From contig NZ_JACSCY010000009.1 in the NCBI RefSeq assembly GCF_014333615.1, positions 1-64,000 of the forward strand: DNA of 64,000 nt. The letters are read 5' to 3'. This stretch comes from Hymenobacter citatus. GTDB taxonomy: Bacteria; Bacteroidota; Bacteroidia; Cytophagales; Hymenobacteraceae. The stretch's first letter is position 1; each line of letters begins with the position of its first letter. A program made the position numbers and the translations under genes. The notes beneath the pieces are model-generated. The model had not been told where the DNA came from, searched no databases, and was given only the letters and a program-made list of their open reading frames with translations. Below are positions 1-8,351 of this stretch, piece by piece.

Positions 1-51
1 AGATAGTATCCCACATCAGCACGCGAGATGCTTCGACAAGCTCAGCATGAC
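1..51. repeat. Half of an intergenic inverted repeat, cut by the window edge
   Basis: Positions 3-51 match 41645-41693 at about 44 of 49 bases, including the core GATGCTTCGACAAGCTCAGC. At 41598-41698 this sequence is the right arm plus spacer of a complete inverted repeat. The left arm here would lie just upstream of the window. Confidence 0.75.
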
Positions 52-80
52 CGCCCAATGGCCTAACGATAAAATGCAAA

Positions 81-119
81 CTGCTCAACGACGAGACACA
101 AAATATTGTGTGTCTCTAC
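81..119. repeat. Second copy of the 59.5-kb inverted-repeat arm
   Basis: This segment is nearly identical to the reverse complement of 59464-59500; the only visible difference is a two-base insertion near the middle. It contains ACGAGACACAAAATATTGTG, an imperfect palindrome in itself. It lies 30 bases after the half element at 1-51, so two repeat families sit side by side. Confidence 0.7.
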
Positions 120-184
120 TCCGTTCTTGAATCAGGATAAAATCAGTATTTTCTACTAAAAAAATTGGTGGTCTCTTGTAAGTT

Positions 185-225
185 GCCCGCAATCAGCTAA
201 TTTTATTAGCTGATTGCGGGCTTTT
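185..225 (+). terminator. Rho-independent terminator
   Basis: A perfect 16-bp stem (185-200 with 206-221) closes a 5-base loop and is followed by TTTT. It probably ends a gene located left of the window and insulates recN. Confidence 0.75.
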
Positions 226-309
226 GCGTTTGGAAAAGCCCGGTTGAACTCCGCTGGTTGAGCTGCCGATAGCCCGACTGGTCCACCTTTCCAGCTTCTA
301 TCTACTCCC

Positions 310-1983
310 ATGCTAGTTGATTTACGCATCAAAAATTACGCTCTCATCGAGCAATTGCAGTTACAGCCTTCGGCCCTGCTGAATATCATCACCGGCGAAA
401 CCGGGGCCGGCAAATCCATCATGCTTGGGGCCATTGGGCTGCTGCTCGGCAACCGCGCCGATTCTAAAATGCTTTTCGACACGGAGAAAAAGTGCGTGAT
501 TGAAGGGCAGTTTGATATTAGCGGCTACCAGTTGCAGGATATCTTCGAGGCCGAAGACTTAGATTATGACGCGCAGTGCATCCTGCGGCGCGAGATTAGT
601 CCGGCCGGTAAGTCGCGGGCGTTTGTGAACGACACGCCCGTGACGCTAGACGCCCTGCGCAAGATCGGGGCAAACCTGATGGACATCCACTCCCAGCACG
701 ATACGTTGCTGCTCGGCGACGCGGTGTTTCAGCTTAACCTGCTCGACCTATACGCCGGCCTGGTGCCTACCCGTGCCCAGTACGGCACCGCCTACCGCCA
801 GTACCGCAAGCTGGAAGCCGACCTCAAGAGCGTGGAAAGTCAGATAGCACAGGCTAATAAAGAACTGGATTATAATAGCTTTCTGCTGAACGAGCTGGAA
901 GAGGCTCGCCTCGATACCGAAGACCAAGAGGCAATGGAGCAGGAAATAAAGCAGCTGGAGCACGCCGAGGAAATCAAGTTCAAGCTGACGCAGGCCTTGC
1001 AGGCCCTTTCCGAAAGCGAGTACTGCGCCACCGGCAGCATGAAAGAGGCGTCTAGTCTGCTCGGGCAGGTATCAGCCTACGCCGATGTGTTTCAGGACCT
1101 GAAAGCGCGCCTCGACAGCTGCCTGATTGAGCTGCACGACATCTCTGACGAGGTGGAAACTGCCGAGCGTCGCACCGAGGGCGACCCGGCCCGCATCGAC
1201 GAGCTACAAGGTCGCCTCACTACCCTCTACAATTTGCAGCGCAAACACCAAGTGCGCGACCTGCCCGCCCTACTGGAAGTGCGCGAGGAACTGCGCCAGA
1301 AGGTGGGCTCGGTGCTGAACCTGGACAAGGAAATCAGCCGCTTGCGTAGGGATACCGAAGGAGCGTTGGCAACCGTCACGCGCCGTGCTACGCAACTCTC
1401 AGAGCAACGCCAACGCAGCTTCCCCAAGTTTCAGAAGGAGCTGGCGGCCCTGCTCGCCGACCTAGGTATGCCCAACTCGCGCATTGTGGTGCAGCATAGT
1501 GTGGGCCAACCTACCACCAGCGGCATCGATGTGGTGAGTATCCTGTTCACGGCCAACAAGGGCGCCCAGCCGCAAACCTTGAGCAAAGCTGCCTCGGGTG
1601 GTGAGTTTTCGCGCTTGATGCTGTGCATCAAGTACATGCTGGCCGACAAAACGGCCCTACCCACCATCGTATTCGACGAAATCGACACGGGTATCAGCGG
1701 AGAAATTGCGGTGAAGGTAGGCCGCATGATGCAGCAAATGGCGAAGAAGCACCAGCTCATTGCTATTTCGCACTTGCCACAGATGGCCGCGGCCGGCGAC
1801 GCGCACTACTTTGTGTACAAGGAAGACCGCGCCGACCGCACCATCAGCCGCATCCGCGAACTAACGTTGCAGGAGCGTATCAGCGAAATCGCGCAGATGA
1901 TTTCCGGTGCCAACCCCAGCGAATACGCCTTCCAAAGCGCCCGCGAGCTACTAGCCATGCGCGGCGAGGAGTTGGTGGGGTAA
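310..1983 (+). CDS. recN: DNA repair protein RecN
   Basis: RecN is an SMC-like ATPase acting in recombinational repair of double-strand breaks in the cytoplasm. The Walker A motif GETGAGKS lies at residues 29-36. A long charged coiled coil fills the centre (about 150-370). The C-terminal half carries the ABC signature ASGGEFSRLML and the Walker B TIVFDEIDTGISG, followed by the AISHLPQMA switch region. The length of 557 residues is normal for the family. The ATG at 310 puts the DLRIKNYALIE start right at the N terminus, as in homologues. It appears to be monocistronic: a terminator precedes it, and an inverted repeat separates it from fabI. No clear -7 box was found in front of it. Confidence 0.97.
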   Translation: MLVDLRIKNYALIEQLQLQPSALLNIITGETGAGKSIMLGAIGLLLGNRADSKMLFDTEKKCVIEGQFDISGYQLQDIFEAEDLDYDAQCILRREISPAGKSRAFVNDTPVTLDALRKIGANLMDIHSQHDTLLLGDAVFQLNLLDLYAGLVPTRAQYGTAYRQYRKLEADLKSVESQIAQANKELDYNSFLLNELEEARLDTEDQEAMEQEIKQLEHAEEIKFKLTQALQALSESEYCATGSMKEASSLLGQVSAYADVFQDLKARLDSCLIELHDISDEVETAERRTEGDPARIDELQGRLTTLYNLQRKHQVRDLPALLEVREELRQKVGSVLNLDKEISRLRRDTEGALATVTRRATQLSEQRQRSFPKFQKELAALLADLGMPNSRIVVQHSVGQPTTSGIDVVSILFTANKGAQPQTLSKAASGGEFSRLMLCIKYMLADKTALPTIVFDEIDTGISGEIAVKVGRMMQQMAKKHQLIAISHLPQMAAAGDAHYFVYKEDRADRTISRIRELTLQERISEIAQMISGANPSEYAFQSARELLAMRGEELVG

Positions 1984-1986
1984 GCG

Positions 1987-2104
1987 GTGAAATGGTGAGA
2001 TTGTGAAATGGTGAGTTTTATGTTCGGGCGATGCATATGGCACATATTGCGCAAATTGCGCCCTCAGAACGCAGACTCACCATTTCACAATCTCACCATT
2101 TCAC
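1987..2104. repeat. Inverted repeat, GTGAAATGGTGAG family
   Basis: Two perfectly complementary 30-bp arms (1987-2016 and 2075-2104) flank a 58-base spacer. Each arm contains GTGAAATGGTGAG twice in tandem. The left arm begins 3 bases after the recN stop codon and the right arm ends 3 bases before the fabI ATG. The same arm type forms the outer layer of the repeat at 23696-23872. Confidence 0.9.
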
Positions 2105-2107
2105 TTC

Positions 2108-2926
2108 ATGCCTAATCTACTCGCTGGCAAAGTCGGTATCATCTCCGGCGCCCTCAACGAAAAATCAATTGCCTGGAAAGTGGCCCAGAAAGCCCACGCC
2201 GAGGGCGCCCGCTTCGTGCTGACCAACGCCCCACTGGCCATGCGCATGGGCGAAATCAACGCTTTGGCAGAGGAATGCAACGCTCCCATCATTGCGGCCG
2301 ATGCTACCTCGGTAGAGGACCTGGAAAAGCTGTTCTCGGGTGCGCAGGAGCAGCTGGGCGGCAAGATTGACTTCGTGCTGCACTCCATCGGCATGTCGCC
2401 GAACATCCGCAAGGGCAAGCACTACGGCGAGCTGAACTACGATTGGTTCCAGAAGACGCTGGACATCTCGGCGCTGTCGCTGCACAAGATGCTGCACGTG
2501 GCCGAGAAGCAGGACGCCCTCAACGAGTGGGGCTCGGTGGTGGCCCTGTCGTATATTGCCGCCCAGCGTGCCTTCCTCGATTACACGGATATGTCGCAGG
2601 CGAAGGCGGTGCTCGAAAGCATTGCCCGCAGCTACGGCCAGCGCCTGGGTAAGCAGAAAAAAGTACGTGTAAATACCGTGTCGCAGTCGCCTACCAAGAC
2701 CACGGCCGGCGCCGGTATCAGCGGTTTCGACGCATTCTACGACTACGCCGACAAACTTTCGCCCCTCGGCAACGCCCCCGCCGAAGCCTGCGCCGACTAC
2801 TGCATCTCGCTGTTCTCGGACCTCACGCGCTACGTGACCATGCAAAACCTCATGCACGACGGCGGCTTCAGCACCACCGGCATCTCGGAGGAAATGGTGG
2901 AAGTGCTGACGAAGGCCAACTTGTAA
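2108..2926 (+). CDS. fabI: Enoyl-[acyl-carrier-protein] reductase (NADH) FabI
   Basis: This enzyme catalyses the last reductive step of each fatty-acid elongation cycle, trans-2-enoyl-ACP to acyl-ACP. It has the divergent SDR fold typical of FabI. The N-terminal nucleotide site reads GIISGALNEKSIAWKVA. The catalytic pair Y-x6-K is Y159 and K166 in YTDMSQAK. The substrate loop contains TKTTAGAGISGF. The 272 residues match the usual length. The ATG at 2108 directly follows the arm of an inverted repeat, so the translation-initiation region could be drawn into a hairpin. A terminator follows at 2944. Triclosan-type inhibitors target this family, but nothing here informs on sensitivity. Confidence 0.97.
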   Translation: MPNLLAGKVGIISGALNEKSIAWKVAQKAHAEGARFVLTNAPLAMRMGEINALAEECNAPIIAADATSVEDLEKLFSGAQEQLGGKIDFVLHSIGMSPNIRKGKHYGELNYDWFQKTLDISALSLHKMLHVAEKQDALNEWGSVVALSYIAAQRAFLDYTDMSQAKAVLESIARSYGQRLGKQKKVRVNTVSQSPTKTTAGAGISGFDAFYDYADKLSPLGNAPAEACADYCISLFSDLTRYVTMQNLMHDGGFSTTGISEEMVEVLTKANL

Positions 2927-2943
2927 GTGGTTATTGTTTATGC

Positions 2944-2975
2944 AAAAAGCCTGGCCGGATGGTCAGGCTTTTTTG
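2944..2975 (+). terminator. Terminator after fabI
   Basis: A 13-bp stem with one G-T mismatch (2944-2956 with 2961-2973) and a 4-base loop leads into a run of six T. Confidence 0.85.
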
Positions 2976-3137
2976 TTTATGTATCTTACATTACTTATTT
3001 TAGATATAAATGATAAGAGAAAATTGTATTTATTTATTTTTATAGAATTATGGATATAAATAATTAGGCGAAGTGCTTACATAAAATAGTATACGGCTGC
3101 TATGCGTGGGTTTTCTTCAAAATAAAAATTGCGTACA

Positions 3138-3641
3138 ATGGCACAGAATGTACAAAAGATGCAGTGGCAATTGATTGTAACAATATTTGCTTCATTATTC
3201 GTGTCAAACGTCTATGCTCAAACGCCACCCACAAATAAATATGACACTTCCTCTTATCCGGAAGACCGAAAAGCCATTGAGGCGCTGAGCAGGAAAAACG
3301 ATAATACCAGATTCAACAACGATGACTATATAGCAGTTGGGCCAGAGGGAAGGATATCTTACGGATATAGTGAATGGGAAAAAGGCTTCAAAGAAGCGGG
3401 AGCAACCTTTAAGTCTGCTAAGCCCGTTCCTGGTAGCACAATTCTCCGAATTTATAATGGAGATGCAGCAGTGAAGAACTTTGTGTTAGATGTTATTTTT
3501 GATACAAAGAAGGGAGATTTCCCAATAAGGGTTGTTCGAACAGAAACGTATATTAAGCAGAATGGCAAATGGTATTTTGTTGCCGGGCAAGGAACAAGAG
3601 TCTTGTCAAAGGAAGAATATGACGAACATATGAAGCAGTAA
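3138..3641 (+). CDS. Secreted NTF2/SnoaL-like protein of unknown function
   Basis: The product starts with a signal peptide (core WQLIVTIFASLFVSNVYA, cleavage expected before QTPP). The mature part, about 140 residues, alternates predicted helices and strands and ends with ETYIKQNGKWYFVAGQGTRV. That ending recalls the last strands of SnoaL-like/DUF4440 proteins, which are small cone-shaped domains in the NTF2 superfamily. No catalytic residue can be assigned. The start is uncertain: TTG at 3129, ATG at 3138 or ATG at 3159 are all in frame, and 3159 would give the most compact signal peptide. Gene and flanks (about 2950-3880) are visibly AT-richer than the rest of the window, with AT-ending codons, which suggests recent acquisition. 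It is probably a single-gene unit. Confidence 0.6.
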   Translation: MAQNVQKMQWQLIVTIFASLFVSNVYAQTPPTNKYDTSSYPEDRKAIEALSRKNDNTRFNNDDYIAVGPEGRISYGYSEWEKGFKEAGATFKSAKPVPGSTILRIYNGDAAVKNFVLDVIFDTKKGDFPIRVVRTETYIKQNGKWYFVAGQGTRVLSKEEYDEHMKQ

Positions 3642-3907
3642 GTACTTATTGTTGCTATAACTAAGGTGGAGTGATTTTTTAGTTTGTCTACTTAATAAAT
3701 AAGGATTATATTTTAGCTCGCTAGTAGCGCCGATTGCAGTGAATGGAATATTAGTTCTTCTCTTTTTTATTTTCAGTAGTTAAGCTCTGAGCTGATACGT
3801 TTTATAATCCCAGGTTGAAACAAAAGTGCCTTCAACCGCTAAGTAATGCGTAAGACGGCTGCTCTTTGCTGAATGCGCAGTGTAATGGAATGATGTTCCG
3901 TTCTGCC

Positions 3908-5359
3908 CTACCCCTCATACAACGGCGCAGCCGGTAGCTGAAACACGCCGTGCAATGCCTGCTTGGCGGCGTGGTAGCCACACATGCCGTGCACGCCGCC
4001 GCCGGGAGGGGTAGCCGAGGAACATAGGTAGAGGCCTTTGGCAGACGTGCGGTAGGGAGAAGCCCGCAGGGCCGGACGCGTGAAGAGCTGGCCGATGTCT
4101 AGCACCCCGCCGTTGATGTCGCCGCCCACGTAGTTAGGGTTGTGGGCTTCCATCTGGGCCGTATCGAAGGTGTGGCGGCCGATGATCCGGTCGCGGAAGC
4201 CGGGGGCGAAGCGCTCCACCTGCTGCTCGATGGCGGCCGTCATGTCGATGCAGGAGCCGTTGGGCACGTGGCAGTAGGCCCAGGCCGTGTGCTTGCCGGC
4301 CGGGGCGCGGGTAGGGTCGAAGAGGCTTTGCTGGGCCAGCAGCACAAATGGCCGCGTGACGTGGTGGCCCTGGGCCGTGGCCCGCTCGCCGGCAATAATT
4401 TCCTCGCGGGTGCCTCCGATATGAATGGTACCAGCCTGGCGGCACTCGGCAGCCGTAAAGGGAATCGGCGCATCCAGGGCCCAATCTACCTTAAATACGC
4501 CCATACCGTAGCGGTAGCGTCGCAGCTGCCACTGATACACCGCCGAAAGGCTGTGGCCAGCAATCTGCAACAGCTGCTTGGGCGTTACGTCGAGCAGCAC
4601 GGTGCGGGCATGGGGCAATTGGTCGAGGGAACGTACGAACGTGCCGGTTTCTACCGTGCCGCCCAGCGCCCGGAAGTGTGCCACCAGCGCATCAGCAATG
4701 GATTGTGAGCCGCCTTGGGGTAGGGGCCAGCCGCCGCGGTGGGCTGCTATCAACAGCACCAAACCAATGGCCGAGGTAGTAAGGTTGCTAAGTGGCTGAA
4801 TGGCGTGAGCAGCCATACCAGCAAATAAGCCCCGCGCTTCTTTCTGCTGAAAATAGCTGGTGAGCACAGAGGCCGGCAGCATGGCCGGCGCACCAAACTG
4901 CGCCATCTGGATGGGGTGTTTGGGCAGGTGCAAGGGCGCCAGTACATCATTGGCAATGGCGGGCCAGTTGGCTATCAGCGGCTCTAGGAGCTGGCGGTAG
5001 CGCTGTTCGTCTTGGCCCAGGTGGCGGGCCGTATCGGCCAGGGAATTAAACGCGGCGGCGGCCGTGCCCCCATCGAAGGGATGGGCCGCAGCTACGGGCG
5101 GGGTGATGTAGGTAAGCCCGTATTGCGCGAGGGGTAGGGTTTGAAAAAACGGAGAAGCAACAGCCAGCGGATGAATGGCCGAGCAAATGTCGTGGCGGAA
5201 GCCGGGGAGCGTGAGCTCGGCCGTGCGCAGGCCACCGCCCAGTTGGTCCTTTCCTTCAATTAGCAGCACCGACAAGCCGGCTTGCTGAAGCGTAATGGCG
5301 GCCGCCAAACCGTTGGGGCCGGAGCCAACTACCACGGCATCGTATCTGGAATCGGGCAT
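3908..5359 (-). CDS. FAD-dependent oxidoreductase, phytoene-desaturase-like (COG1233)
   Basis: The N terminus has the dinucleotide-binding motif VVVGSGPNGLAAAITLQQAG, followed by the second FAD contact GGGLRTAELTLPGF. Near the C terminus lies the flavin-binding segment LCSSATPPGGGVHGMCGYHA typical of CrtI/COG1233 proteins. At 483 residues it has the usual family length. The substrate cannot be told: carotenoid and retinoid desaturases or isomerases share this fold, and no carotenoid gene is adjacent. An in-frame extension to 5536 exists, but those codons run through the inverted repeat at 5403-5531 and read like non-coding sequence. I therefore use the ATG at 5359, directly before MPDSRYDAVVVG. 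It diverges from the pectin operon. Confidence 0.82.
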   Translation of the reverse strand: MPDSRYDAVVVGSGPNGLAAAITLQQAGLSVLLIEGKDQLGGGLRTAELTLPGFRHDICSAIHPLAVASPFFQTLPLAQYGLTYITPPVAAAHPFDGGTAAAAFNSLADTARHLGQDEQRYRQLLEPLIANWPAIANDVLAPLHLPKHPIQMAQFGAPAMLPASVLTSYFQQKEARGLFAGMAAHAIQPLSNLTTSAIGLVLLIAAHRGGWPLPQGGSQSIADALVAHFRALGGTVETGTFVRSLDQLPHARTVLLDVTPKQLLQIAGHSLSAVYQWQLRRYRYGMGVFKVDWALDAPIPFTAAECRQAGTIHIGGTREEIIAGERATAQGHHVTRPFVLLAQQSLFDPTRAPAGKHTAWAYCHVPNGSCIDMTAAIEQQVERFAPGFRDRIIGRHTFDTAQMEAHNPNYVGGDINGGVLDIGQLFTRPALRASPYRTSAKGLYLCSSATPPGGGVHGMCGYHAAKQALHGVFQLPAAPLYEG

Positions 5360-5402
5360 ACGTGTATTAGGATGAAATTGTGGTACGGCGGTAGTTAAAT
5401 GG

Positions 5403-5531
5403 CTGGCGCGGGGCTGTGCCCCGTGTCTATTACGAGTAGGCCTCTGGCCTGCATTCGCTTGCGTCAACTTGTGCAAACAGCTCAGGCCAGAGGCCTGCTC
5501 GTAGTAGACGCGGGGCACAGCCCCGCGCCAG
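5403..5531. repeat. Inverted repeat with internally palindromic arms
   Basis: Arms of 49 bp (5403-5451 and 5483-5531) match with 3 mismatches around a 31-base spacer. Each arm contains smaller palindromes: GGGGCTGTGCCCC and AGGCCTCTGGCCT. The element occupies most of the 311-base gap between the divergent oxidoreductase and esterase genes, so it may separate or overlap their promoters. The rest of the gap shows no certain -7 box. Confidence 0.88.
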
Positions 5532-5670
5532 CACAAAGGTTAGGGAGAACGGCAGCGGAAGGATGCAAAATACTGCGTTTGGCAACGTTCCCGTAGAAAA
5601 ATGCAGCACCCGGCTTGGGAAAGGTAGGGTAAACCGGTAGTATGTACTTCGTCCTACCTATCTCCCACCC

Positions 5671-6453
5671 ATGAATCATCCGCTGTTCCGGCTCGCGGGA
5701 GCCATGTTGCTGCTAGCGTTGCTGGCCTTTGGGCCGCCCAAAAAGAACATTACCGTGTATCTGGTCGGCGACTCTACCATATCCATCAAGGAGCGCAAGG
5801 CCTACCCCGAAACGGGTTGGGGTATGCCCTTTACGGTGTTTTTCGACGAAACCGTTACCGTCGACAACCGGGCGCAAAACGGACGTAGCACGAAAACCTT
5901 CCTCACCGAAAACCGCTGGCAGCCCGTGGCAGCCGCGCTCAAAGAAGGCGACTACGTGTTCATACAGTTCGGTCACAACGACGAGGTGCCGACGAAAAAA
6001 AGCTACACACCCGAGGCCGATTACCGAGCCAACTTGGTGCGCTTCGTCCAGGAAACCCGCGCCCACAAGGCCACTCCTGTGCTGCTCACGCCGGTAGCGC
6101 GTCGCAAGTTCAACGATGCCGGAAAGATTGAAGGTACGCACGATACCTACTCGGCGTTGGTGCGGACCATTGCGCAGGAGCAAAAAGTGGCGTTCATTGA
6201 TCTGGACCGCGAAAGCCAGACGCTGTTGCAGCAGTTTGGGGTGGAAAACAGCAAGTTGCTATTTAACCACCTGGCACCCGGCGAGCACCCCAACTACCCC
6301 GATGGCCGCGAGGATAACACGCACTTCTCGGAGCTGGGCGCCCGCAAAATGGCCGAACTGGTTTTGTCCGATATCCGTGCGCTAAAGCTGGAGCTGGCTG
6401 ACCGCGTTGTGCAGCGCGAGTCCAAGAAGACCGTGGATGCGCAAGCACGGTAG
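5671..6453 (+). CDS. Rhamnogalacturonan acetylesterase-like SGNH hydrolase (CE12 type), copy 1
   Basis: This predicted secreted esterase removes acetyl groups from the rhamnogalacturonan backbone of pectin. SGNH blocks are present: block I VYLVGDSTIS with nucleophile S35, block III FIQFGHNDE, and block V DNTHFSELGA with the Asp-His pair. A short hydrophobic N terminus (LAGAMLLLALLAFG) is a signal peptide or anchor. The sequence is closely similar to the next gene in every block (GWGMPF/GWGMPL, NGRST, ENRWQP, LAPGEHPNYP), so the two are tandem paralogues. It is the first gene of a three-gene set ending in a pectin methylesterase. Assignment to CE12 (RhgT/YesT-like) is by motif; substrate is inferred from the family and neighbours. 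Confidence 0.85.
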   Translation: MNHPLFRLAGAMLLLALLAFGPPKKNITVYLVGDSTISIKERKAYPETGWGMPFTVFFDETVTVDNRAQNGRSTKTFLTENRWQPVAAALKEGDYVFIQFGHNDEVPTKKSYTPEADYRANLVRFVQETRAHKATPVLLTPVARRKFNDAGKIEGTHDTYSALVRTIAQEQKVAFIDLDRESQTLLQQFGVENSKLLFNHLAPGEHPNYPDGREDNTHFSELGARKMAELVLSDIRALKLELADRVVQRESKKTVDAQAR

Positions 6454-6484
6454 GGATATATACTTAGTAAGTAAAGACCACAGC

Positions 6485-7288
6485 ATGTCATATATAAAGA
6501 GCATTGGCCTTCTGCTTTTAGTAGGGCTGCTCGCCTTCCAGCTGCCGCCTACCCACAAAACCACGGTGTACCTAATTGGTGATTCTACCATCGCCCAGAA
6601 AATACCGCAGACCTTCCCGGAAACAGGCTGGGGGATGCCGCTGCCTACCTTCTTCGATTCGACCATTGTAGTGGCCAACCATGCCAAAAATGGCCGTAGC
6701 ACGCGCACGTTTTTGGCCGAAAACCGCTGGCAGCCCATTGTAGATGCCTTGCAGCCCGGCGACTACGTGTTCATCCAGTTCGGGCACAACGACGAGGCCG
6801 AGAATTATCCAGACCGCTACACCCCAGTAGCCGACTACCGTAAAAACCTGTTGAAGTTTGTGGCTGAAACGCGCCGCAAACAGGCGTATCCGGTGCTGAT
6901 TACGCCCGTCACGCGCCTCAAATTTGTGGGCGGCAAGCAGCAGGAAACGCACGTGGCCTACTCAGCTGCCACTACGGAAGTGGCAACGGGGCAAAAAGTG
7001 CCGTTGATTGATTTGGACAAACTAAGCCGGGAGCTGTTGCAGCAGTTTGGGGAAGCGAACAGCAAGCTGCTCTTCCTGCAACTCGCGCCTGGCGACCATC
7101 CCAACTACCCCTACGGCCGCCAGGACAATACACACTTTTCGGAGCTGGGTGCCCGCAAAATGGCGCAACTGGTTGTGAACGAGCTGAAAACGCAACACTC
7201 GCCGCTAGCCGACCACCTTGCCCGACCCCTACCCAAAAACGCCGTGCCGCCCACCAAGGGCCCCGATGCCCAGCCCACTACCCCATGA
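6485..7288 (+). CDS. Rhamnogalacturonan acetylesterase-like SGNH hydrolase (CE12 type), copy 2
   Basis: Paralogue of the preceding gene with the same blocks: VYLIGDSTIA (nucleophile S34), FIQFGHNDE and DNTHFSELGA. The ATG at 6485 is chosen because it opens a clean signal peptide (IKSIGLLLLVGLLAF), like that of copy 1. The longer in-frame version from 6407 overlaps the end of copy 1 and adds a non-signal, basic stretch. The gap to copy 1 is 31 bases. Its stop codon overlaps the start of the pectin methylesterase (ATGA), so those two are translationally coupled. The C terminus ends in a Pro/Thr-rich tail absent from copy 1. Two copies may cleave different acetyl positions, but that is inference. 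Confidence 0.85.
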   Translation: MSYIKSIGLLLLVGLLAFQLPPTHKTTVYLIGDSTIAQKIPQTFPETGWGMPLPTFFDSTIVVANHAKNGRSTRTFLAENRWQPIVDALQPGDYVFIQFGHNDEAENYPDRYTPVADYRKNLLKFVAETRRKQAYPVLITPVTRLKFVGGKQQETHVAYSAATTEVATGQKVPLIDLDKLSRELLQQFGEANSKLLFLQLAPGDHPNYPYGRQDNTHFSELGARKMAQLVVNELKTQHSPLADHLARPLPKNAVPPTKGPDAQPTTP

Positions 7289-8241
7289 AGCATCTGATTT
7301 TCTTGTTCTGTCTGCTCAATATATTGCTCACACAGCGTGCCTTCGGGTACGATTTTGTGGTGGCGCAGGATGGCAGCGGACAGTTCCGCACGGTGCAAGC
7401 CGCCATTGATGCCGTGCCTGATTTTCGGAAGAAAGTCACCACGATTTTTATCAAGAAAGGCACTTATAAGGAGAAGCTGGTGCTAGCCGGTACCAAAAAC
7501 CTGGTGCATTTGATAGGCGAAGATGCCCGCGCCACCATTCTTACCTACGACGACTACAACCAGAAAAAGAACCGCTTTGGGGAGGACAAAGGCACCTCGG
7601 GCTCGGCCAGTATCTACATCTTCGGCACCGACTTTTCGGCCGAAAATCTGACGTTTCAAAACTCATCGGGACCGGTGGGGCAGGCGGTAGCCGTGTGGGT
7701 GGCCGGCGATAAAGCCCGATTTAAGAGTTGCCGGTTTCTGGGGTTTCAGGATACGCTCTACACCTATGGCTACGGCAGTCGGCAGTACTACCAGGATTGC
7801 TACATCGAGGGCACTACGGATTTTATCTTCGGCTCCAGCACGGCGTGGTTTGAGCGGTGCGAGATTTTCTGCAAGAAAGGCGGCTCCTTCGTCACGGCTG
7901 CTTCTACTCCCGATACCACGCGCTACGGCTACGTGCTCAATCACTGTCGCTTAACCGGCAACGCGCCGGCCAACAGCTACGCCCTGGGCCGCCCCTGGCG
8001 TCCCTACGCCAAAACCGTGTACCTGCACTGCGAGTTAGGCAGCTTTATTAAGCCCGAAGGCTGGGACCCCTGGGGCAAGGAGGAAAACAAGCGCACGGCC
8101 TACTACGCCGAGTACCAAAACACTGGCCCCGGTGCCGCGCCCAAGCAGCGCGTGCCATGGGCGCATCTACTCACAGAGCAAGAGGCGCAGCAGTACACCC
8201 TGGCTACTGTGCTACGCGGCTGGGACCCTACCCAGGAGTAA
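7285..8241 (+). CDS. Pectin methylesterase (CE8)
   Basis: It de-esterifies methylated galacturonan, releasing methanol. The signal peptide (LIFLFCLLNILLTQRAFG) implies export. The right-handed beta-helix motifs of CE8 are all present: SGPVGQAVAV with the conserved Gln, GFQDTLYTYG with D156, EGTTDFIFGSS with D179, and LGRPWRPYAK with the substrate-binding Arg and Trp. The spacing of the two catalytic Asp residues is 23 here, two longer than in the plant enzymes I recall. The 318 residues are normal. It overlaps the upstream esterase by 4 bases. With the two CE12 genes it forms an operon that strips acetyl and methyl groups from pectin. No pectate lyase or transporter is in the window. Confidence 0.93.
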   Translation: MKHLIFLFCLLNILLTQRAFGYDFVVAQDGSGQFRTVQAAIDAVPDFRKKVTTIFIKKGTYKEKLVLAGTKNLVHLIGEDARATILTYDDYNQKKNRFGEDKGTSGSASIYIFGTDFSAENLTFQNSSGPVGQAVAVWVAGDKARFKSCRFLGFQDTLYTYGYGSRQYYQDCYIEGTTDFIFGSSTAWFERCEIFCKKGGSFVTAASTPDTTRYGYVLNHCRLTGNAPANSYALGRPWRPYAKTVYLHCELGSFIKPEGWDPWGKEENKRTAYYAEYQNTGPGAAPKQRVPWAHLLTEQEAQQYTLATVLRGWDPTQE

Positions 8242-8289
8242 GGCCGATTTATCACGAAGGGGTAACGAGAGATAGAGCTTCCGCAAAGT

Positions 8290-8351
8290 GAGAACTGGTC
8301 GACCACTAGCGCTGTGCTGAACTCGCTCCGGTGGTCGAGCAGTTCTCGTTT
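8290..8351 (+). terminator. Terminator-like inverted repeat after the pectin operon
   Basis: Arms of 17 bp (8290-8306 and 8331-8347) match with one mismatch around a 24-base loop and are followed by GTTTTG. The loop is long and the T run short, so it may be a repeat element that also terminates. Confidence 0.55.

Noticed and set aside
5360..5536. 59-residue N-terminal extension of the FAD oxidoreductase
   Set aside because: Those codons read through the inverted repeat at 5403-5531, and the family N terminus with the FAD motif begins at the ATG 5359.
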